Of a stretch of 34,342 nt of DNA, positions 30,211 through 34,342 are shown one piece after another (position 1 is the first letter of the stretch; every line of letters starts with the position of its first letter). The DNA is from an uncultured Oscillospiraceae bacterium (GTDB lineage: Bacteria > Bacillota > Clostridia > Oscillospirales > Oscillospiraceae). Both the position numbers and the translations under genes were made by a program. The notes under the pieces were generated by a model. That model was not told the origin of the DNA, did not search any database, and was given only the letters and a program-made list of their open reading frames with translations. The stretch covers positions 1 to 34,342 of the forward strand of contig CAKTOH010000015.1 of NCBI GenBank assembly GCA_934589705.1. The letters are read 5' to 3'.

Positions 30211-30871
30211 ATTCAATCTCCTCTATTGTGCCGCACCAAACATGCCTGCGTTCAAAATTGCGGTAACCGGGCTTTACTATGTCCGGCCTGGTGTGGTTGG
30301 CACTGTCCGGCAGGGAAACATCCGTTTCGAATGGAACCGGAAAGACGGTACGTTCCGCAGGGGGATAGGTGCATATCAGCTTCAAGGGATCCGTTTGAAC
30401 AGGATAGGCGCATTCCAGCACCGGCCTGGAAGGGACGCAGCTTCTGCGGCCAAGGAATACGCTCCAGGTGGGCTGTTTCAGCGCATTTACGATTTGCTCG
30501 TGCAGCGCGGGGGCTGTGGCAATCACCACCAGAAAGCTGGCATCCTGCAAATAGGTACGTCTGGATATAAAGGTGTTTCCAAGAGAACGTTTTCCGCCTC
30601 CTGCCGTACGGAGAGGGTTTCCTGTTACGGTTTGAAAGTCTTCCACCTTTTCTCCCGGGCGATCCGCACGAACTGTGACAGAAATACGTTCACTTAGATC
30701 TGCAATCCGCGGATCTCCCCGCTCCAATCCCATAGCACAGGCAAGAAGTCCCACAATCCCGGATTTTGTGGGGAAAGAAGCACTGCCTCTAGTATCCTAT
30801 TTGGCATCCTCGCCCCAGGATTGCAGCACTCCTTCCAGCCGCAGCACCAGCAATGAAGTATTATTAAGCAT
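30191..30871 (-). pseudogene. cas5e: cas5e (casD) interrupted by an in-frame UAG at codon 25
   Basis: From ATG at 30871, ten bases after the cas7e stop, the frame reads MLNNTSLLVLRLEGVLQSWG then EDAK, then TAG (30799-30797), then DTRGSASFPTKSGIVGLLAC and onward without another stop to 30191. The total is 226 codons, the normal length. LQSWG and the PTKSG-I-V-GLLA block are both Cas5e hallmarks, so only one codon is wrong; tryptophan TGG to TAG would be a single change. Cas5e caps the 5' handle of the crRNA in Cascade. Restart at GTG (30754) would give 187 residues lacking the first strand and has a poor ribosome site. Without suppression Cascade should be impaired. A sequencing error is the main alternative. 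Confidence 0.88.
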
Positions 30872-30881
30872 ACCGCAGGCC

Positions 30882-32012
30882 TCACGTCAGGTTCTGCACG
30901 GCTGCATCCACCAATTCCGGGAAGGTTTTGCAGATGACCGCACCCTCCGGAGGGGTTACGGAATACTTATCAACGCAGAACCAGAGCCGTTTGTCAACTT
31001 CCAAGCCGTAATTTCTTGACATCACATTGGACTCCTCTGCAAGCCGGGCAATGCTGCTTTCCAGCAAATCCTTTCCGCCCCGCACCGGCTCCACGTAAGC
31101 ATTGACCAAGCTGGTGGGAATTTTTGTATGCTTGCATTCCACCAGTACTGCACTGGGGAGTACATGCCCGGCAAAGGAGTTTTGTTTGCCGGAAGGATTT
31201 GTAAAGGCCATGGCCCGCAGCAGTGCAGGGATGGCTTTTGCAATCAGAGTATCTGCATCGGGTATGCTTTCCAGATTCTTTTTCAAGATGTCGGTATCCA
31301 GAGCGGCATAGATGTAATAGCAGGAGGAATTATAGTCGATGTCGCCAATCATGGCCGCACCGCTGTCATCGGAGGTTTCACCCCGAAGCATGTCGTCCAT
31401 TGCTGTAAAATAATCAGATTCCACGGCAACCTTGTTTGTGGAAATGGCATGGGCAACTTGCATACTGGCCTCCACATCCCGGAAAGCATCAGAGGTGACC
31501 ATTCGGCCGAACAGAGCAATATCCAAGGTGACAGCCCGATCCTTGGCACCTTCCACAGCAGCCTGCAAATCCTTTGCTTTCAGAGCCTTTACGTCCTTTT
31601 CTGTTTTGCAGCCGTCCAGAAGTTTTTTTACAGCATCGGCAGCTGCCTGAATATCCTGAGGGCAGAAGAAAATTACCTGCTGCGTTGCGTTTCCTTTTTT
31701 GCTTTCCGTGCCATCCTTGTTTCCAAAACCGCTGATTTTAGGGAGAACCATATCGGCATAGGCAGGGGAAACCCCCATTTCCAGCAGTTTCTCTACTACC
31801 AGACTGGGGAGCATTCTGGTGCGGATACCCAAATTTTCTTCTCCCACAGCCTGACGAAAAATGTCAGAGGTTCTCCAGGAACGCTTGAGGCATTGACTGG
31901 AAATGCGTCCCCTGTTTACGCCGCCGAACAGGCAGGTTTTCGGGGAGCCGGTATCATCCCGGTTCAGGTTCGTAGGCGGATAGTTTTTTAGCATATGAAT
32001 CTCGTACAGCAT
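30882..32012 (-). CDS. cas7e: Cascade backbone protein Cas7e (CasC/Cse4)
   Basis: 376 residues; the E. coli protein has 363. Six copies of Cas7e form the helical backbone holding the crRNA spacer. The N-terminus MLYEIHMLKNYPPTNLNRDD, then GSPKTCLFGG and the RISSQCLKRSWR block are characteristic of the family. The start at 32012 has AAAGGAG 8 bases upstream; an in-frame start at 32072 would overlap the end of cse2 and is rejected. It stops 10 bases before the cas5e start. The frame is clean, so the defect is confined to neighbours. Confidence 0.95.
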   Translation of the reverse strand: MLYEIHMLKNYPPTNLNRDDTGSPKTCLFGGVNRGRISSQCLKRSWRTSDIFRQAVGEENLGIRTRMLPSLVVEKLLEMGVSPAYADMVLPKISGFGNKDGTESKKGNATQQVIFFCPQDIQAAADAVKKLLDGCKTEKDVKALKAKDLQAAVEGAKDRAVTLDIALFGRMVTSDAFRDVEASMQVAHAISTNKVAVESDYFTAMDDMLRGETSDDSGAAMIGDIDYNSSCYYIYAALDTDILKKNLESIPDADTLIAKAIPALLRAMAFTNPSGKQNSFAGHVLPSAVLVECKHTKIPTSLVNAYVEPVRGGKDLLESSIARLAEESNVMSRNYGLEVDKRLWFCVDKYSVTPPEGAVICKTFPELVDAAVQNLT

Positions 32013-32025
32013 ATTGGTGCTCCTT

Positions 32026-32526
32026 TCATTCTGTACCGCCGAAGACGGCGTGTGCCCATTTGCGCTGGACACTTTGACTTTCGTTGTTCCAATAGAGAAG
32101 ATCTGTCAGCAGGGCGGCGAAATTTGGCACCTCTGCGGTTTTCTGCCGAAGCATTTTCAGTATTCGGGATAGCTTTGTCAGCAGGTAGCCGTCAGAGTCC
32201 CAGGTTGTGTCCAGCAGAATTTCAATCCGATGCTGCATACTGCTGGACAAGACATCCATGCGGATTAGGTCAGATAGAAGCTGCTCCACATTCCTCCCCT
32301 CTGCCTCAGTGGTGTCCCAAAGGCAGGCGAAGCAGGCCGCAGCAAACCACTGGGGTTCCTGCCATTGGGGCACACCTGGCGGCAGAATGCGGTAGAATAC
32401 CGCCAGTGCCCTCGCATCTGCTCCGGTGAGCATGATACCCGCACAACGTTTTAACACTGTGCGCTGGCCGGTTGACAGAGATTTCAACTTGGTGAAGAAG
32501 GTTTCGATCATCGCCTTTTGCTCCAT
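32026..32526 (-). CDS. cse2: Cascade small subunit Cse2 (CasB)
   Basis: 166 residues, all helical. Two Cse2 copies form the inner belly of Cascade, holding the displaced strand and the crRNA-target hybrid. The family's basic helix region is visible (SVQRKWAHAVFG at the C-terminus, RCAGIMLTGADARALAVFYRI near 27), though overall conservation is low. It starts within the cse1 stop (TAATG overlap at 32526), with position 13 bases before cas7e. A start at residue 5 (MIETFFTKL) is possible. Confidence 0.88.
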   Translation of the reverse strand: MEQKAMIETFFTKLKSLSTGQRTVLKRCAGIMLTGADARALAVFYRILPPGVPQWQEPQWFAAACFACLWDTTEAEGRNVEQLLSDLIRMDVLSSSMQHRIEILLDTTWDSDGYLLTKLSRILKMLRQKTAEVPNFAALLTDLLYWNNESQSVQRKWAHAVFGGTE

Positions 32527-33962
32527 TATTCCATCCCTTTCTTGTTTTTCCCTGTTGCAAACAGGATATCTTTTTCGTGAGCTGCGGCTTTTGCAAGCGA
32601 GTGGCCGGAGAGCTGTGCCTCACGGAGAATCCGTATCCGCACAGAATTTGCGATGCCTGTCAAATCGTCACACCAGGCGAGATATTGCGCCTTTAACGCC
32701 TCGACACTGTTTCCGAGATTTGCGCAGACCGCCCAGAATTTGGATTCACAGCGGTCATAGAAGATGCGGGATGCGCTGGAAATAAGAGCGGATGAGATTC
32801 CGGGAACATCCGCAAGGGATTCGTGAACGGCTTTCTCCATATTTTCTGTGGCACGGATTACAAGTGTGAGAAAGCGAAGGGCCGAATCATCTCGCGTAAG
32901 GCGTGCCGGGATTTTTAGGTCATATTGAAAGGTTCCCAGAAAGCTGGCCTGGTTTGTTTGCACTCCATAGAGGGCAATGGATGCATCTTCAGAATCTTTT
33001 TCCAAATCAAAATATTGTCGCAGGACGGCAGGCGCGCGTCTTCCTTTTACATCTACAAGATCGTTCAGGTTCCTCCAAACGGCTTTTCCTTGATTGGGTC
33101 GCCAAGGAGCGCGGACATCTTTGATATAACGGTAAGTAACGAAGGGATCCTTCCAGGATTCCATAGCGGTGTAGTCTAGGCCGGCGGAGAGGTATACCTC
33201 TGCCACTTCTTTGTCCCCGGGAACCAACGTAACACGTCTTGCGGGAAAGAGCATTCCATATAGCCAAGAGGTTTCTGCAATTTTCTTTTTGGGTGTCACC
33301 AAAGCCTGGTTCCGCCAGAATACCGGGGGCGAATCAAAGGGAATATCGATTTGATCCAGGGGAATCATGGAGAATAGCAACGTCTCGAACAACGTCTGTC
33401 CCTTCACAATGGTGTAATATGGCGGTGCGCCGCTGACATTGGAGGGCCCTTGCAGTCCGGCGGTGCAAAAGAGCTGCACCGGAATCAGAAGCCTGGCCGC
33501 CATGTCATAGGGGAGCACTACTGTTTCGCTGACCCGATGGTCGAAGTGGGTGTGATTATTCCCACTGGGAAGCGTATAGTCCAGCGCCGCCGCAGGCTTC
33601 TTATTTTTATCCATCTGAGGATCGTAGGGTGTTTGCAAAAATGGCCGATTCGGATGGAACAAATCAAAGCTGACACCTTCTTTGCGGCAAAGGGCTATGT
33701 AGTGGTCAATGGCATCCGCATCAAATTTTCCCTCTGCAAGAATATCTTCCAGTGTCTCTGTGTCCTCTGGACGCAGAGCGTCCATCAGGAATACGCTTAA
33801 AAATCGGTACATGCCATACTCCACCATAGGGGAAGGGTCAGATATCTCTGAAAAGCAGTGCGCTTTTTTCAGCACCTCCTCAATTCCAACTTTCCGAAGC
33901 CGCCCGGATTGCTCCAAGACGGGAATCCACCCTTGCGTCAACACATCAAATGCTGCTTTCAT
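32526..33962 (-). CDS. cse1: Cascade large subunit Cse1 (Cas8e/CasA)
   Basis: 478 residues, slightly shorter than the E. coli protein (502). Cse1 recognises the PAM, starts target unwinding and recruits Cas3. The N-terminus FDVLTQGWIPVLEQSG, the LFHPNRPFLQ segment near 98, the NHTHFDHR motif near 136 and the C-terminal helical bundle match the family. Start overlaps cas3 as ATGA (33959-33962), with AAAGGATGG upstream. No frame break. The GC content of this and the other cas genes appears lower than in the operons to the left, suggesting acquisition. Confidence 0.93.
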   Translation of the reverse strand: MKAAFDVLTQGWIPVLEQSGRLRKVGIEEVLKKAHCFSEISDPSPMVEYGMYRFLSVFLMDALRPEDTETLEDILAEGKFDADAIDHYIALCRKEGVSFDLFHPNRPFLQTPYDPQMDKNKKPAAALDYTLPSGNNHTHFDHRVSETVVLPYDMAARLLIPVQLFCTAGLQGPSNVSGAPPYYTIVKGQTLFETLLFSMIPLDQIDIPFDSPPVFWRNQALVTPKKKIAETSWLYGMLFPARRVTLVPGDKEVAEVYLSAGLDYTAMESWKDPFVTYRYIKDVRAPWRPNQGKAVWRNLNDLVDVKGRRAPAVLRQYFDLEKDSEDASIALYGVQTNQASFLGTFQYDLKIPARLTRDDSALRFLTLVIRATENMEKAVHESLADVPGISSALISSASRIFYDRCESKFWAVCANLGNSVEALKAQYLAWCDDLTGIANSVRIRILREAQLSGHSLAKAAAHEKDILFATGKNKKGME

Positions 33963-34342
33963 AATTCACCATCCTTTGATTCAGATATTATAACACCAAG
34001 ATTTGGGTCAAAACGGATTTCCGTTCCGCAGGGATCCCGATAAATGCCGCTTTCTCCCGGAAGAATCTCCAAACCTGCAATAAGTTTATCTCCATGTATG
34101 TCCAATAAATCGGACAATTTACCAGAAATCTTTCTTGCGGGGAGAGAAACGCTGTTTGCAAGAATCTTTTTTGCGAGACTGCGGTTTTCCACAGCCGCAT
34201 AGAGTTTCCCATTCCTTGAAACCGAAATGGACTGAAGCATCTTGTAGATTTCCGACTCGACCAGGGCGACGCGAATACTGGCGTCTCCCAAACGGGTCTT
34301 GATTGCAAGATAGTCGTTCTCGCTGTCATCTCCAAACACAGG
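33959..34342 (-). CDS. cas3: CRISPR helicase-nuclease Cas3, C-terminal part (cut by window edge)
   Basis: 127 codons in view; the frame is open to the window end (next codon outward is proline), so the gene continues beyond 34342. The visible segment has FGDDSENDYLAIKTRLGDAS near its start and LLDIHGDKLIAGLEILPGES further on. This corresponds to the C-terminal accessory domain of type I-E Cas3, after the HD nuclease and helicase domains. Cas3 is recruited by Cse1 to degrade the target. Its four-base overlap with cse1 makes it the first visible gene of the cas operon. Whether the HD and helicase parts are intact cannot be judged here. Confidence 0.85.
   Translation of the reverse strand, partial: PVFGDDSENDYLAIKTRLGDASIRVALVESEIYKMLQSISVSRNGKLYAAVENRSLAKKILANSVSLPARKISGKLSDLLDIHGDKLIAGLEILPGESGIYRDPCGTEIRFDPNLGVIISESKDGEL

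Noticed and set aside
30191..30754. Shortened cas5e starting at GTG 30754 as a genuine gene
   Set aside because: It would lack the first ~39 residues including the LQSWG strand of the fold, and has no good ribosome site; a broken full-length gene explains the data better.
30694..30885. 63-codon minus-strand frame at the start of cas5e
   Set aside because: It is out of frame with cas5e. The Cas5e N-terminus (LQSWG) lies in another frame beginning at 30871, so this is not a separate gene.

Overview
The window looks like chromosome of a GC-rich anaerobic Firmicute (Clostridia, most likely an Oscillospirales-type gut organism). The evidence is strong AGGAGG ribosome sites, TTGACA-N17-TATAAT-type promoters, clostridial gene order, and a CO dehydrogenase/acetyl-CoA synthase operon. 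Most of it is ordinary core and metabolic sequence. I see no convincing wholly new system. The most unusual region is a decaying type I-E CRISPR-Cas locus at the right end.

Layout. 172-4073 (minus): MarR regulator, Fe-dependent alcohol dehydrogenase, aldehyde dehydrogenase and DegV, an autoregulated-looking operon read from one promoter with a palindromic operator. 4188-5564 (minus): MATE efflux pump, whose perfect-consensus promoter lies behind a 170-bp hairpin-rich element with inverted ends. 5902-6753 (minus): lipoprotein with two copies of one domain. 6882-9545 (minus): rpsO and pnp, separated by a MITE-like element. 9723-10460 (minus): VTT/DedA membrane protein. 10461-11104: repeat cluster. 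11105-15983 (minus): cooS-cooC-acsB, the carbonyl branch of the Wood-Ljungdahl pathway. 16117-16920 (minus): polysaccharide deacetylase. 16992-20775 (plus): rlmA-like methyltransferase, prfA, tsaE, tsaB and upp. 20835-23450 (minus): REC-GGDEF-EAL-REC-GGDEF protein. 23592-24896 (minus): NhaC antiporter. 25363-26070 (minus): TetR regulator. 26259-28275 (minus): GH13 amylase followed immediately by a 56-residue cysteine-rich protein. 28443-28519 (plus): tRNA-Val(GAC). 28736-34342 (minus): cas3 (cut by the window edge), cse1, cse2, cas7e, cas5e, cas6e, a leader, a 7-repeat array, then the scar of cas1 and cas2.

The CRISPR locus is damaged in at least three ways visible in the sequence. The adaptation genes are reduced to the first ~66 codons of cas1 joined out of frame to the last ~66 codons of cas2. 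The cas1 remnant has an extra UAG at codon 7. cas5e carries an in-frame UAG at codon 25. The array sits between cas6e and the cas1 scar rather than beyond cas2, and its leader-adjacent repeat carries substitutions absent from the interior repeats. This suggests an adaptation-dead, and perhaps interference-dead, remnant.

A second pattern crosses the window. In three places (behind pnp, acsB and tetR) a terminator-type hairpin is present twice, identical or nearly so, with a gene or repeat insertion between the copies.
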